NCBI GenBank assembly: GCA_015057205.1
Contig: SVEW01000012.1
Coordinates: 1-25,237 of the forward strand
Origin: Lachnospiraceae bacterium
GTDB taxonomy: Bacteria; Bacillota; Clostridia; Lachnospirales; Lachnospiraceae
Length of the DNA: 25,237 bases
Direction of reading: 5' to 3'
Shown piece by piece: positions 1-7,136 of the stretch. Under the pieces are notes generated by a model. The model was not told where the DNA came from. It was given only the letters and a program-made list of their open reading frames with translations, and made no database searches. The position numbers and the translations under genes were made by a program. Within the stretch, counting starts at the first letter, position 1. Every line of letters begins with the position of its first letter.

Positions 1-517
1 TCTCATAAGGAACGTTATGATGGTCCGTTACTACAATCGTCATGCCCAGTTCCTTCCCCCGGGCAATTGCCTCCATCGCTGCAATCCCATTGTCACAAGT
101 AACAATGGTATCTATGCCATCTTCATAAGCTTCCTCAATCAATGAGACATTCAGTCCGTAACCATCTATAATACGATGGGGTATTTTATGTGATACTTTC
201 GCTCCTATGGCATGAAGTCCCTGCTCTAATATATAGGTTGCGGTAATACCGTCAATATCATAATCGCCGATTATTCGCATCGTTTTGCCCTGTTTGGCCT
301 TCAAAAGCAAACACTCTACGCCTTCTTTCATTCCCGCCATTACCGCGCCGTCATAAAGTGCTTCCTTTCCACCGTACAGATACTCCCGCATTTGCGTTTC
401 CGTTGTCATATTCCGGTTGCGCATAAGGCGAACCGTTACCGGGTCAACGCCCAATACCTTGGCAAGTCCCTTAAAATCTGCCGCCTTATTTTGTACCATC
501 CATTGTTTCTTTTTCAT
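1..517 (-). CDS. recJ: RecJ single-stranded-DNA exonuclease, N-terminal part
   Basis: Only the first 172 codons are in the window; the gene runs off the left edge. I translated it from the minus strand. DHH-phosphoesterase motif I is visible as GDYDIDG at residues 84-90. A TCDNG segment follows at about 140-144, and the DHH signature VTDHHN lies at about 163-168; these supply the metal-binding aspartates and histidines of RecJ. RecJ degrades single-stranded DNA 5' to 3' in recombination and mismatch or base-excision repair in the cytoplasm. The ATG start overlaps the TGA stop of the upstream membrane-protein gene as ATGA, so translation is probably coupled. Family assignment is firm for the catalytic core; the C-terminal OB domain that would separate RecJ from other DHH proteins is not in view. 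Confidence 0.9.
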   Translation of the reverse strand, partial: MKKKQWMVQNKAADFKGLAKVLGVDPVTVRLMRNRNMTTETQMREYLYGGKEALYDGAVMAGMKEGVECLLLKAKQGKTMRIIGDYDIDGITATYILEQGLHAIGAKVSHKIPHRIIDGYGLNVSLIEEAYEDGIDTIVTCDNGIAAMEAIARGKELGMTIVVTDHHNVPYE

Positions 518-1020
518 ATCCGATAGACCTTTTCCACTCGTTTAATAATCATGGCAGCCAATAAACCAATTGCCATTCCTGCCAAAGTTCCCGACACCAG
601 CAGTACCGGAAAATAACTAAACAGCATTCCGTTTTGAACCACTAACATCGCCATCAAAATCTGCCCCAGATTATGGCCAACTCCTCCAAGAATACTAACG
701 CCTCGTACACTAAAGACTTCTTTTTTGTAAAACAAAATCATTACCCCCAGGCTTAACAGACCACCTGCCAGGGAATACATCATACTAGACAAGCTGCCGA
801 AGGTAATACCCACTAAAATCACACGCACCACAGATAACAGTGCTGCGCGCTTTATACCAATGGTGTATAAAGCCACCATAACCACCAGATTGGCAAGTCC
901 CAGTTTTACACCCGGAATTCCCAGCGACAGGGGAATCAGACTTTCCACATAAGACAGAATAAAAGCCAGAGCTATCAACACTCCAAGGTAGGCTACCTGC
1001 TTTGCTTTTGTATCGTTCAT
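514..1020 (-). CDS. Gx transporter family / EetB-like membrane protein (heptaprenyl diphosphate synthase component I family)
   Basis: A 168-residue hydrophobic protein with about five membrane segments. Conserved family features are PGVKLGLANL near residues 36-45 and GGVGHNLGQ near 112-120. The fold resembles the substrate-binding S component of ECF transporters. Databases often call this family heptaprenyl diphosphate synthase component I, but it lacks prenyl-synthase aspartate motifs and is a membrane protein. Relatives include EetB of the Listeria extracellular electron transfer locus. Here it directly follows an EetA-like gene, an arrangement also seen in that locus, and apbE lies two genes further upstream. 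Its stop overlaps the recJ start by 4 bases. What it does in this organism is inferred from neighbours only. A role in quinone or flavin handling is plausible, and a transporter of another small molecule is the alternative. Confidence 0.8.
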   Translation of the reverse strand: MNDTKAKQVAYLGVLIALAFILSYVESLIPLSLGIPGVKLGLANLVVMVALYTIGIKRAALLSVVRVILVGITFGSLSSMMYSLAGGLLSLGVMILFYKKEVFSVRGVSILGGVGHNLGQILMAMLVVQNGMLFSYFPVLLVSGTLAGMAIGLLAAMIIKRVEKVYRI

Positions 1021-1041
1021 CCTTTTTACGCTCTCCTTTGC

Positions 1042-1425
1042 CTAATTTGTTGCACCATCCACTCCAGATTCTTCTCCGGACTGTATTTCAATCACCACTT
1101 TATTGGGCAAACACACAATTGTCTGTCCATTCTTAGACACGGCTTTGTGATGCACACAAATTTTATCCGGACAAGACGCCGACTTCATCTTCGCCTTTCC
1201 ATCATGGATGACCAAAACATTCTTTCCACCCTTTACCCCTTTAATGGGAACTTCCCTGTTCCCGGATAAAGAATATCGTCCTACTTCCTGTCCATCCACC
1301 ATAATAACAGCTTGTGCATTCCTGGTTCCCACATTCTGAACATAGGTAATCACGCCCCACATAAGAATGGCGAAAGCAAGTATTCCTCCTACCAGAATAC
1401 ACTCATTCCGAAACGTTTTATTCAT
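1042..1425 (-). CDS. NusG domain II-containing, EetA-like membrane-anchored protein
   Basis: A 127-residue protein with one N-terminal membrane anchor (about residues 10-28) and an extracytoplasmic beta-rich domain. The hallmark is CPDKICVHH near residues 85-93 followed by GQTIVCLPNKVV, the signature of stand-alone NusG domain II proteins; three cysteines and two histidines are clustered there. These proteins are unrelated in function to transcription factor NusG. EetA of the Listeria electron transfer locus belongs to this family and is paired with EetB, as here. Its start overlaps the end of the lipoprotein gene by 8 bases, and an AGGAG site precedes the ATG. The C-terminus reads VDGATN; this resembles an ApbE flavinylation site but lacks the usual aspartate three residues before GAT. 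A role in electron transfer is inference. Confidence 0.82.
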   Translation of the reverse strand: MNKTFRNECILVGGILAFAILMWGVITYVQNVGTRNAQAVIMVDGQEVGRYSLSGNREVPIKGVKGGKNVLVIHDGKAKMKSASCPDKICVHHKAVSKNGQTIVCLPNKVVIEIQSGEESGVDGATN

Positions 1426-2335
1426 TGTCTTCTCCTGCTGTAATCGTCTGTACTAAATTCTTTCTTTGATACTCTCTTCTTAGATTCCATAGGTCTTTGC
1501 TATAAAGATAAACATCATAGAGCACTTCATCTTCCGGTTGAACCAGCAAGGAGTACTCTACCTGTGCATCCGTCGCAGCCAAATCATTAACTGCCTGCTC
1601 ATACGCCTTTCCAAACGCCTCGAACAATGCTTTTTGTTCGTTTATTGCACGGAAGGACGCCAACAAACAGCGGTCGCAAAAACGACTCTCACTAGAAGCT
1701 GCCAAACAAACGGCACCTGCCTCTAACATTTTGTCGGCATAGGGTTTTGGCAAAATAGCAAGCTTTGCCTCGCCGCTTTCCATAGCCTTTACAATCTGCT
1801 CGTAACTCGCCGCTTCTCTATTCTTGACATAGTCATTCCGATAATTCGCCTGTGCCAACAAGTAAGAAAGTGCGTAGGCATCCGAATCCTTCTTATGCCA
1901 TACCTCTTCATCTTTCATCTGCGCCATGTTCGTAATCTGGCTGTCTGCCGTTGCCAAAAGCACCAAATCATTGGTCACATTTCCTATAATGCGGGCATCT
2001 ATATCCTGTTCCTGTAGCAAAAACACATCTGCATATTCCCCTGCAATTACTTGTATCTTGCCATCTTTAAGCCCCTCTTCCGGCATACTGCTTTCGGAGA
2101 ACTGAAGCTGAAATCCGCCCTCTTTGTCATACCCCTTTTCCACCATAACTTCAAAAGGTTTCTTTTCCAAAGAATTCTCTACCCAAACCGTAAACGTGGT
2201 TGTATCTTCCTTTTCTGATGTTACAACGTTTTTCGCCTTTTCTACCTTTTTTTCCGCTTTCTTCTGACACCCTACTGCACACGCCCCCACACATACCAAA
2301 ATACCAATTCCTACTATAATCTTTCCAAACTTCAT
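1418..2335 (-). CDS. Periplasmic-binding-protein-like lipoprotein in the apbE cluster
   Basis: A 305-residue predicted lipoprotein. It has a basic start, a hydrophobic stretch and cysteines at residues 19 (VGAC) and 23 (AVGC) that could be lipidated; the lysine-rich linker after Cys23 favours the latter. The rest resembles solute-binding proteins of the SsuA/NrtA type: an N-terminal lobe, a segment with ADVFLLQEQD, a DLVLLATADS stretch, a SYEQIVKAMESGEAKLAILP segment and a helical C-terminus. The frame is open upstream, but the ATG at 2335 is chosen because AAAGGAGG precedes it and the signal peptide begins there. It lies 5 bases after apbE and overlaps the EetA-like gene. No ABC permease or ATPase gene is nearby. 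No consensus (S/T)GA(T/S) flavinylation site is seen, so it is not an obvious PplA equivalent. Confidence 0.7.
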   Translation of the reverse strand: MKFGKIIVGIGILVCVGACAVGCQKKAEKKVEKAKNVVTSEKEDTTTFTVWVENSLEKKPFEVMVEKGYDKEGGFQLQFSESSMPEEGLKDGKIQVIAGEYADVFLLQEQDIDARIIGNVTNDLVLLATADSQITNMAQMKDEEVWHKKDSDAYALSYLLAQANYRNDYVKNREAASYEQIVKAMESGEAKLAILPKPYADKMLEAGAVCLAASSESRFCDRCLLASFRAINEQKALFEAFGKAYEQAVNDLAATDAQVEYSLLVQPEDEVLYDVYLYSKDLWNLRREYQRKNLVQTITAGEDNE

Positions 2336-2340
2336 AAACC

Positions 2341-3384
2341 CTATTCCTCCTTTACTGCCGCAAACCCATCTGTCTGCAATATTTTTCCATCGCTTTGCAC
2401 CCACATGGCTTCCACATCGTCAAGACTATTTACAAGCGCCTTCCCCTGCTCATATGGCATGCAAAAAAGAGCAGTCGATAATGCATCTGCCAGACCGGAC
2501 TTTTTCGCAAGCACACTCACCGAATGAAATCTCTTTGGCGGCATCAGCACCTCCGGATCTATGATATGGCAATAACGATCATTGCCAACCACATAAAATC
2601 GCTGGTAGTCTCCACTCGTCACCAAACAATGGTCTGCTGTCTCCACAAAGCAAAGATAGTTATCTTCTTTTAACGGATCCTGAATCCCCAATCTCCACTT
2701 CTCGCCACCCGGTTTATTACCTACCGTTAAGACATTCCCGCCTACACTAATTAACAGCGATTTTATTCCCTGTTTTCTTGCAAATTCACCCAGTAGTTCC
2801 ACCGCATATCCTTTGCCGATGCTCCCCACATCCAGACTCATTTTCTTATCCTTAATAAAAACCGTCTGTTCCTCTTCGTTCAAAACCAACTTCCTGATAT
2901 CCATATGCTTTGCATTTTCGTGCAATTCATCAAAATCCGGCAACGAAGCCTTTCCTACATCTGCCAATCCTTTTGTCCGACTTTCATGCCACAATGCCAG
3001 AACACCACCCATGGCAATATTAGTCTTGCCTTCTGTCAGTTTGTACATTTCCTTACTCAACTTCAACAAAGCAAACAATTCTTTATCTACCTTTACCGGT
3101 TCCCTACCTGCAGCATCGTTAATGGTCTTAATATTGTGGATGCCCAAATAATTATGATAAATATCAAATAACTGATGATAATGCAAAAGTTCCTGATGCA
3201 AAAGTTCCATCTCCTGCTCAAATTCCTTACGGTTCTTGGCATATCCGGTAAATTGCGTTACGGTATCAAACACATCGGTGTAACTGACACTGTAACGCTC
3301 TGTTCTCGGTCGAAATACAATTAAGCCGATAATCAATCCTAAAATAGCCAATACGCCCGCAATCGTACCTATCCTTTTTTTCAT
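2341..3384 (-). CDS. apbE: ApbE family FAD:protein FMN transferase
   Basis: A 347-residue membrane-anchored or exported ApbE (hydrophobic segment at about 8-24). Family motifs in order: LFDIYHNY near 72-79, IKTINDAAG near 85-93, LDVGSIGKGYA at 184-194 (the usual LDLGGIAKGYA), ISVGGNV at 212-218, VTSGDYQRFY at 255-264, HIIDP at 273-277 and DALSTALF at 300-307, which carries metal-binding Asp and Thr. ApbE moves FMN from FAD onto a Thr or Ser of extracytoplasmic redox proteins, forming a phosphoester bond. In the Listeria system this role is filled by FmnB. It heads a tight four-gene set that ends in recJ. GGAGG precedes the ATG. A hairpin terminator separates it from asnS by only 47 bases, so it either has a hidden promoter or depends on read-through. 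Confidence 0.93.
   Translation of the reverse strand: MKKRIGTIAGVLAILGLIIGLIVFRPRTERYSVSYTDVFDTVTQFTGYAKNRKEFEQEMELLHQELLHYHQLFDIYHNYLGIHNIKTINDAAGREPVKVDKELFALLKLSKEMYKLTEGKTNIAMGGVLALWHESRTKGLADVGKASLPDFDELHENAKHMDIRKLVLNEEEQTVFIKDKKMSLDVGSIGKGYAVELLGEFARKQGIKSLLISVGGNVLTVGNKPGGEKWRLGIQDPLKEDNYLCFVETADHCLVTSGDYQRFYVVGNDRYCHIIDPEVLMPPKRFHSVSVLAKKSGLADALSTALFCMPYEQGKALVNSLDDVEAMWVQSDGKILQTDGFAAVKEE
2346..2353 (-). promoter_or_regulatory. Ribosome binding site fixing the lipoprotein start
   Basis: AAAGGAGG on the minus strand lies 10 bases before the ATG at 2335. It sits inside the last codons of apbE, consistent with coupled translation, and argues against a longer N-terminus that would begin inside apbE. 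Confidence 0.75.
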
Positions 3385-3398
3385 AATCCTCCATACAA

Positions 3399-3426
3399 AA
3401 GAACCTGCCTCAAAAGGCAGGTTCTT
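3399..3426 (-). terminator. Rho-independent terminator after asnS
   Basis: An 11-bp perfect stem (AAGAACCTGCC, 3399-3409, against 3416-3426) with a 6-base loop. On the minus strand the stem ends in TTCTTTTG, a modest U tract. It lies between the asnS stop and the apbE start. Confidence 0.8.
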
Positions 3427-3431
3427 AAAAA

Positions 3432-4823
3432 CTATAATTCGCAGTTGTTAACAGTACGTGGGAAAGGAACAACGTCACGAATATTTGCCATACCGGTCAA
3501 ATACATTACACAACGCTCAAATCCCAATCCGAAACCTGCATGTCTCACAGAACCATACCTTCTCAAATCCAGATAGAATTCATAATCCTCTTCACGCAAG
3601 TTCAATTCTTTCATACGTGCACGTAACACTTCAAGGTCGTCTTCTCTCTGGCTTCCTCCAATAATTTCTCCAATTCCGGGAACCAGACAGTCACATGCTG
3701 CCACCGTCTTGTTGTCGTCATTTAATTTCATGTAGAACGCCTTAATATCCTTCGGATAATCGGTTAAGAAAATCGGTTTCTTGTAAACCTCCTCCGTTAA
3801 GAAGCGTTCATGTTCAGTCTGTAAATCACAACCCCATTCTACCTTGTAGTCAAATTTATTATTATGTTTCTTTAATATCTCAATTGCTTCGGTATAAGTA
3901 ACACGACCAAACTCGGAGTTAACTACGTGATTCAGACGTTCAAGCAGGCCCTTATCTACAAAGTTGTTGAAAAACTGCATCTCCTCCGGTGCATTCTCAA
4001 GCACAAAACGAATAACATATTTCAACATAGCCTCTGCAACATCCATATCATCCGACAAATCCGCAAACGCCATCTCCGGTTCAATCATCCAAAATTCCGC
4101 TGCATGACGGGTTGTATTGGAATTCTCCGCACGGAAAGTTGGTCCGAAGGTATAAATGTTACGGAATGCCATAGCATAGGTTTCACCATTCAACTGACCA
4201 CTTACGGTTAAATTGGTTGGCTTTCCAAAAAAGTCCTTTGAGTAATCCACCTGTCCGTCCTCGGTCTTTGGAACATTGTTCAAATCCAATGTTGTAACCT
4301 GGAACATCTCGCCGGCACCTTCACAGTCACTTCCGGTAATTAACGGTGTATTAACATACACAAAGTTTCTCTCCTGGAAAAACTGGTGAATCGCATACGC
4401 TGCCAAAGAACGTACACGGAAAGTAGCCTGAAATGCGTTGGTACGCGGTCTCAAATGAGAAATGGTACGCAAATACTCAAATGTATGGCGTTTCTTCTGT
4501 AACGGATAATCCGGTGTAGAAGCACCTTCAACCACAATCTCCTTCGCCTGAATCTCGAAAGGCTGCTTTGCCTCCGGTGTTGGAATCAACTGTCCTTTCA
4601 CTATAATTGCCGCACCTACGTTTAATTTCTCAATCTCTTCGAAGTTCTCAAGCTGGTTAGAATAAACAACCTGCATGGTCTCGAAATAACTTCCGTCATT
4701 AACTACAATAAATCCAAAGGTCTTGGAATTACGAATGCTGCGCACCCATCCTCCAATGGAAACCTCTGTGTCAAAATATGACTCTCTATCCTTAAAAATC
4801 TCACGAATGGTAACTAATTCCAT
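3432..4823 (-). CDS. asnS: Asparaginyl-tRNA synthetase
   Basis: A 463-residue class IIb aminoacyl-tRNA synthetase of the usual AsnRS length. An N-terminal OB-fold anticodon-binding domain (about 15-105, VSIGGWVRSIRNSKTFGF) is followed by the catalytic core. Motif 2 is visible as TFGPTFRAENSNTTRHAAEF and motif 3 as GFGLGFERCVMYLTG, followed by NIRDVVPFPR, the typical AsnRS ending. It charges tRNA-Asn with asparagine in the cytoplasm. The start at 4823 follows GGAGGAAGG, which overlaps the stop region of the foldase gene upstream; the gap is only 14 bases, so the two are probably cotranscribed. No T-box leader fits in front of it. A hairpin terminator follows the gene. Confidence 0.97.
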   Translation of the reverse strand: MELVTIREIFKDRESYFDTEVSIGGWVRSIRNSKTFGFIVVNDGSYFETMQVVYSNQLENFEEIEKLNVGAAIIVKGQLIPTPEAKQPFEIQAKEIVVEGASTPDYPLQKKRHTFEYLRTISHLRPRTNAFQATFRVRSLAAYAIHQFFQERNFVYVNTPLITGSDCEGAGEMFQVTTLDLNNVPKTEDGQVDYSKDFFGKPTNLTVSGQLNGETYAMAFRNIYTFGPTFRAENSNTTRHAAEFWMIEPEMAFADLSDDMDVAEAMLKYVIRFVLENAPEEMQFFNNFVDKGLLERLNHVVNSEFGRVTYTEAIEILKKHNNKFDYKVEWGCDLQTEHERFLTEEVYKKPIFLTDYPKDIKAFYMKLNDDNKTVAACDCLVPGIGEIIGGSQREDDLEVLRARMKELNLREEDYEFYLDLRRYGSVRHAGFGLGFERCVMYLTGMANIRDVVPFPRTVNNCEL

Positions 4824-4837
4824 CTCTATCCTTCCTC

Positions 4838-5998
4838 CTATCTTTCCTCACTATCGTTATCCTGCTGAACGTACGTAATCTTTGCTTTTCCCAAAAGGAA
4901 CTCGGTTGCCTTATTGGCACGATAAGCAAGCTTAATCTCTTTCTCAGGAATTTCTTTATATAGCTCCTTCTTGTCTTTGAACTGATAATGATTAATAAAT
5001 GCCTGAACGTAGCTCTTAAAACCTTCCTTGTCTACTTCAATTTTCTCATTTGCAGCAACCGTATAAAGCAGCATCTGTGTCTTGATGCTCTTCTTCATCT
5101 GCCCGGTTACATTCTTCTCAAACTTGGCCGGTGTTGTCTGATATACCTGCTGTAAGTAATCTTCTACCTTACCGCCGCTTTCTACCACACCGGAAATGAA
5201 ATTAGACAAATACTCTCTAATCTTGTATTCCAAAAGCTCATCCGGAACTTTAACCTTGCTATTCTTAAGCATTACTGCCAACACTGCGTCTCTTGTAGCT
5301 GTTTCTTTATTCTTCTCAGCCTCGTCTTTCTGATAATTCAACACATAATTAAACAAATCATCTTTCGTTTCATATCCCAAATTCTCTTTCACGAATTCAT
5401 CGGTTACATCGTCATAGGTATGATAGATGGTCTGCTCAATGCTGTTAACGGTAACTGTAAACACTGCCTCTTTCCCAGATAACTCCTCGTTATTCTCATA
5501 CGGATCCGGGAACTTTGTCTTCACATCTAAAGTCTGTCCCACCTTAGCACCAATCAAGCCGTCTTCAAATCCTTCGATAAAACTTCCGGAACCGATTTCC
5601 AAGTGAGACCCGGTATCTGTACCACCCTCAAACTTCTTGCCGTCAATCTTACCTTCGTAATCAATATTTACAACGTCGCCTTTCTCAACAACCTTCTTCT
5701 CTGTCTTCTCGTAATCCGGATAGTTGGTCAATGCCTGGTTAATAGAATTAATTACCATACTTCTGTCCACCGTAACCGCCGGCACTTCCACTTCAAGATC
5801 CTTATAATCACATACTGTTACATAATCCTTCATCTCATAATCGGCTACGGAAATCGGATCGTGATCCATCGCTGTCCACATCTTACCTAATTCCGTATCC
5901 CCTGTCGCAACATTACTTCCCTTTACATCCTTCTGTGCTCCCAGGAACAAAAGTCCACCCATTATGGCAACACAGGCACAACTGATTATCTTTTTCAT
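4838..5998 (-). CDS. Exported trigger-factor-like FKBP peptidyl-prolyl isomerase/chaperone
   Basis: A 386-residue protein. An N-terminal signal sequence (residues 1-21, ending LLFLGA, with no lipobox cysteine after it) is followed by a linker. An FKBP-type isomerase domain spans about 103-190 (KGDVVNIDYEGKIDGKKFEGG, FIEGFEDGLIGAKVG, then a DPYENNEELSGK loop). An alpha-helical region at about 195-375 resembles the C-terminal chaperone arms of trigger factor. The ribosome-docking N-terminal domain of trigger factor is absent and replaced by the signal peptide. This points to a foldase working outside the membrane on secreted proteins, similar in role to PrsA, but that function is inference. It sits immediately upstream of asnS and diverges from the plus-strand gene at 6174. 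A weak -10 candidate with TGn (6045-6050) lies upstream without a clear -35. Confidence 0.83.
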   Translation of the reverse strand: MKKIISCACVAIMGGLLFLGAQKDVKGSNVATGDTELGKMWTAMDHDPISVADYEMKDYVTVCDYKDLEVEVPAVTVDRSMVINSINQALTNYPDYEKTEKKVVEKGDVVNIDYEGKIDGKKFEGGTDTGSHLEIGSGSFIEGFEDGLIGAKVGQTLDVKTKFPDPYENNEELSGKEAVFTVTVNSIEQTIYHTYDDVTDEFVKENLGYETKDDLFNYVLNYQKDEAEKNKETATRDAVLAVMLKNSKVKVPDELLEYKIREYLSNFISGVVESGGKVEDYLQQVYQTTPAKFEKNVTGQMKKSIKTQMLLYTVAANEKIEVDKEGFKSYVQAFINHYQFKDKKELYKEIPEKEIKLAYRANKATEFLLGKAKITYVQQDNDSEER

Positions 5999-6111
5999 GT
6001 CCTAAATCCTCACTCCTGTTCAAATTTTCCATTCGATACAAAAAATAGTACCACATCTATGTAGGATACCATATTTGGGCATAAAATAAAAGGTTTTCTT
6101 CAAAATTCTAA

Positions 6112-6140
6112 TTGCTTTTTTACTATGAAAATGTTACAAT
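6112..6140 (+). promoter_or_regulatory. SigA-type promoter with extended -10 for the 6174 gene
   Basis: TTGCTT (6112-6117), a 17-base spacer and TACAAT (6135-6140) preceded by TGT, which makes an extended -10. Predicted transcription start is near 6147, giving a leader of about 27 bases. This rules out an in-frame ATG at 6144 as the true start. Confidence 0.8.
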
Positions 6141-6160
6141 ACAATGCGTATTGAAAACAA

Positions 6161-6166
6161 GGAGGA
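6161..6166 (+). promoter_or_regulatory. Ribosome binding site fixing the start at 6174
   Basis: GGAGGA lies 7 bases before the ATG at 6174 and downstream of the promoter. The in-frame ATG at 6144 has no such site. Confidence 0.8.
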
Positions 6167-6173
6167 ACGAAAC

Positions 6174-6626
6174 ATGGCTTGGTATGTATGGCTAATGATT
6201 ATTATTACTGTTGTTATCGTAGCAGCAGCCGTTGGATTATATTTTTTGGGAAAGAAAGCTGAGAAGAGAAAAGTTGAACAGGATAAGGCGATTGCGGCAT
6301 CTGCCCAAACAATATCCATGTTAATCATTGATAAGAAACGCGTCAAATTAAAAGATGCCGGACTTCCACAGGCAGTACTTGACCAGACACCGAAGTACAT
6401 GCGCCGTGCAAAGACCCCTGTAGTAAAGGTTAAGGTTGGACCAACCATCACTACATTGCTTTGTGCACCGGAGATTTTTGATGATGTTCCGGTTAAGAAG
6501 GAAGTGAAAGCTGTTGTCAGTGGATTGTATTTGACTGCAATCAAAGGACAGCATGGTAAGAAGGAAGTGAAAGCACCTAAGAAGAAAGGCTTCCTGCAGC
6601 GTATGAAGGACAAATCCGGAATGTAA
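6174..6626 (+). CDS. Small single-pass membrane protein of unknown function
   Basis: A 150-residue protein and the only plus-strand gene here. One membrane segment (about residues 5-26: IIITVVIVAAAVGLYFLG) is followed by a basic stretch (KKAEKRK), so the bulk is probably cytoplasmic. The middle (about 45-130) looks like a small alpha/beta domain with IDKKRVKLKDAGLP, a VVKVKVGP strand and an EVKAVVSGLYL strand. The C-terminus is very lysine rich (KKEVKAPKKKGFLQRMKDK). I do not recognise the family. The start is fixed by a promoter with -10 at 6135-6140 and a strong ribosome binding site. It is monocistronic and ends at a hairpin terminator shared with the opposing DUF1934 gene. The anchor plus basic tail could suit binding to membrane, RNA or another protein, but nothing in the sequence decides this. 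Confidence 0.8.
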   Translation: MAWYVWLMIIITVVIVAAAVGLYFLGKKAEKRKVEQDKAIAASAQTISMLIIDKKRVKLKDAGLPQAVLDQTPKYMRRAKTPVVKVKVGPTITTLLCAPEIFDDVPVKKEVKAVVSGLYLTAIKGQHGKKEVKAPKKKGFLQRMKDKSGM

Positions 6627-6636
6627 ATTCATGAAC

Positions 6637-6662
6637 AAGGGCATCGCAACCGCGATGCCCTT
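6637..6662. terminator. Bidirectional rho-independent terminator
   Basis: An 11-bp perfect stem (AAGGGCATCGC at 6637-6647 against 6652-6662) with a 4-base AACC loop, followed on the plus strand by TTTCTTA. It lies between convergent genes ending at 6626 (+) and 6666 (-). The U tract is clearer for the plus-strand gene; use by the minus strand is likely but weaker. Confidence 0.85.
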
Positions 6663-6665
6663 TTC

Positions 6666-7106
6666 TTACTTGTTCTCTTTGCGTTCTACAGCCATGGTCA
6701 GGTCGCAATCCGCCACCTTCTGGTAATTCATAAGCATGGCATACTGAATCTGAACAACCAATCCGTTTTCTTCTTCCCGTATCTCCACACTCTTCGTATC
6801 TACCGCCATCTGTAACTGCCCTTCCGGCATATAGTAAAGACTCTCATTGGTCTTTCCGGACTCAAAAACCATATGACTGCGCACAGCACCTTTTTTAATA
6901 ATCTCCACCTTATCCGGCTTCACCTTCACCATATTTTTGGTTAAGCCTTCGGTTCCATCCATTATTTCCTCATAATGTATGTAATGCGCTCCGTCCTTGT
7001 AGTAATAGTCAGCCACGTTGATAACTTCTATCTCGTCCTGTTTTTTTTCTTCATCATCCGCCAAGGCATGCAAGCCCCGCACGCGGAACAAAATTTTCTC
7101 CGGCAT
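6666..7106 (-). CDS. DUF1934 (YwiB-like) beta-barrel protein
   Basis: A 146-residue protein matching the DUF1934 family, whose Bacillus member is YwiB, a lipocalin-like beta-barrel of unknown role. Supporting segments are FRVRGLHALADDEEKKQDEI at the N-terminus, then HYIHYEE, GTEGLTKNMVKV and VRSHMVFESGK, ending in LMNYQKVADCDLTMAVE. No signal peptide is present, so it is probably cytoplasmic. The frame is open to 7124, but the ATG at 7106 is preferred because GGAGG stands 7 bases ahead of it, while the upstream ATG lacks one. It lies 30 bases after spoIIR in the same direction and may be the last gene of the germination/spoIIR unit. It converges on the plus-strand gene through the hairpin at 6637-6662. 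Confidence 0.85.
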   Translation of the reverse strand: MPEKILFRVRGLHALADDEEKKQDEIEVINVADYYYKDGAHYIHYEEIMDGTEGLTKNMVKVKPDKVEIIKKGAVRSHMVFESGKTNESLYYMPEGQLQMAVDTKSVEIREEENGLVVQIQYAMLMNYQKVADCDLTMAVERKENK

Positions 7107-7113
7107 GGTACAT

Positions 7114-7118
7114 CCTCC
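7114..7118 (-). promoter_or_regulatory. Ribosome binding site fixing the DUF1934 start
   Basis: GGAGG on the minus strand, 7 bases before the ATG at 7106. It selects this start over the in-frame ATG at 7124. Confidence 0.7.
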
Positions 7119-7136
7119 ATTCATACTTTTCTCATT

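Noticed and set aside
1042..1062. VDGATN at the C-terminus of the EetA-like protein as an ApbE flavinylation site
   Set aside because: Known sites read roughly D-x-x-(S/T)-G-A-(T/S); here the residue before GAT is Asp and the upstream Asp is replaced by Ser, and it is the extreme C-terminus. More likely coincidence.
4824..4837. T-box leader before asnS, and likewise before hisS
   Set aside because: Only 14 and 9 bases separate these genes from their upstream neighbours, leaving no room for a T-box; no such leader is seen before the operons' first genes.
6041..6062. Promoter of the foldase-asnS unit (TACTAT with TGG in front)
   Set aside because: The -10 matches only 4 of 6 and no convincing -35 stands 16-18 bases upstream, so it is mentioned with the gene but not annotated.
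6134..6613. 159-codon open frame on the minus strand opposite the 6174 gene
   Set aside because: It is antisense to a gene with a promoter and ribosome site, has no ribosome site of its own and runs through a promoter and terminator region without family resemblance.
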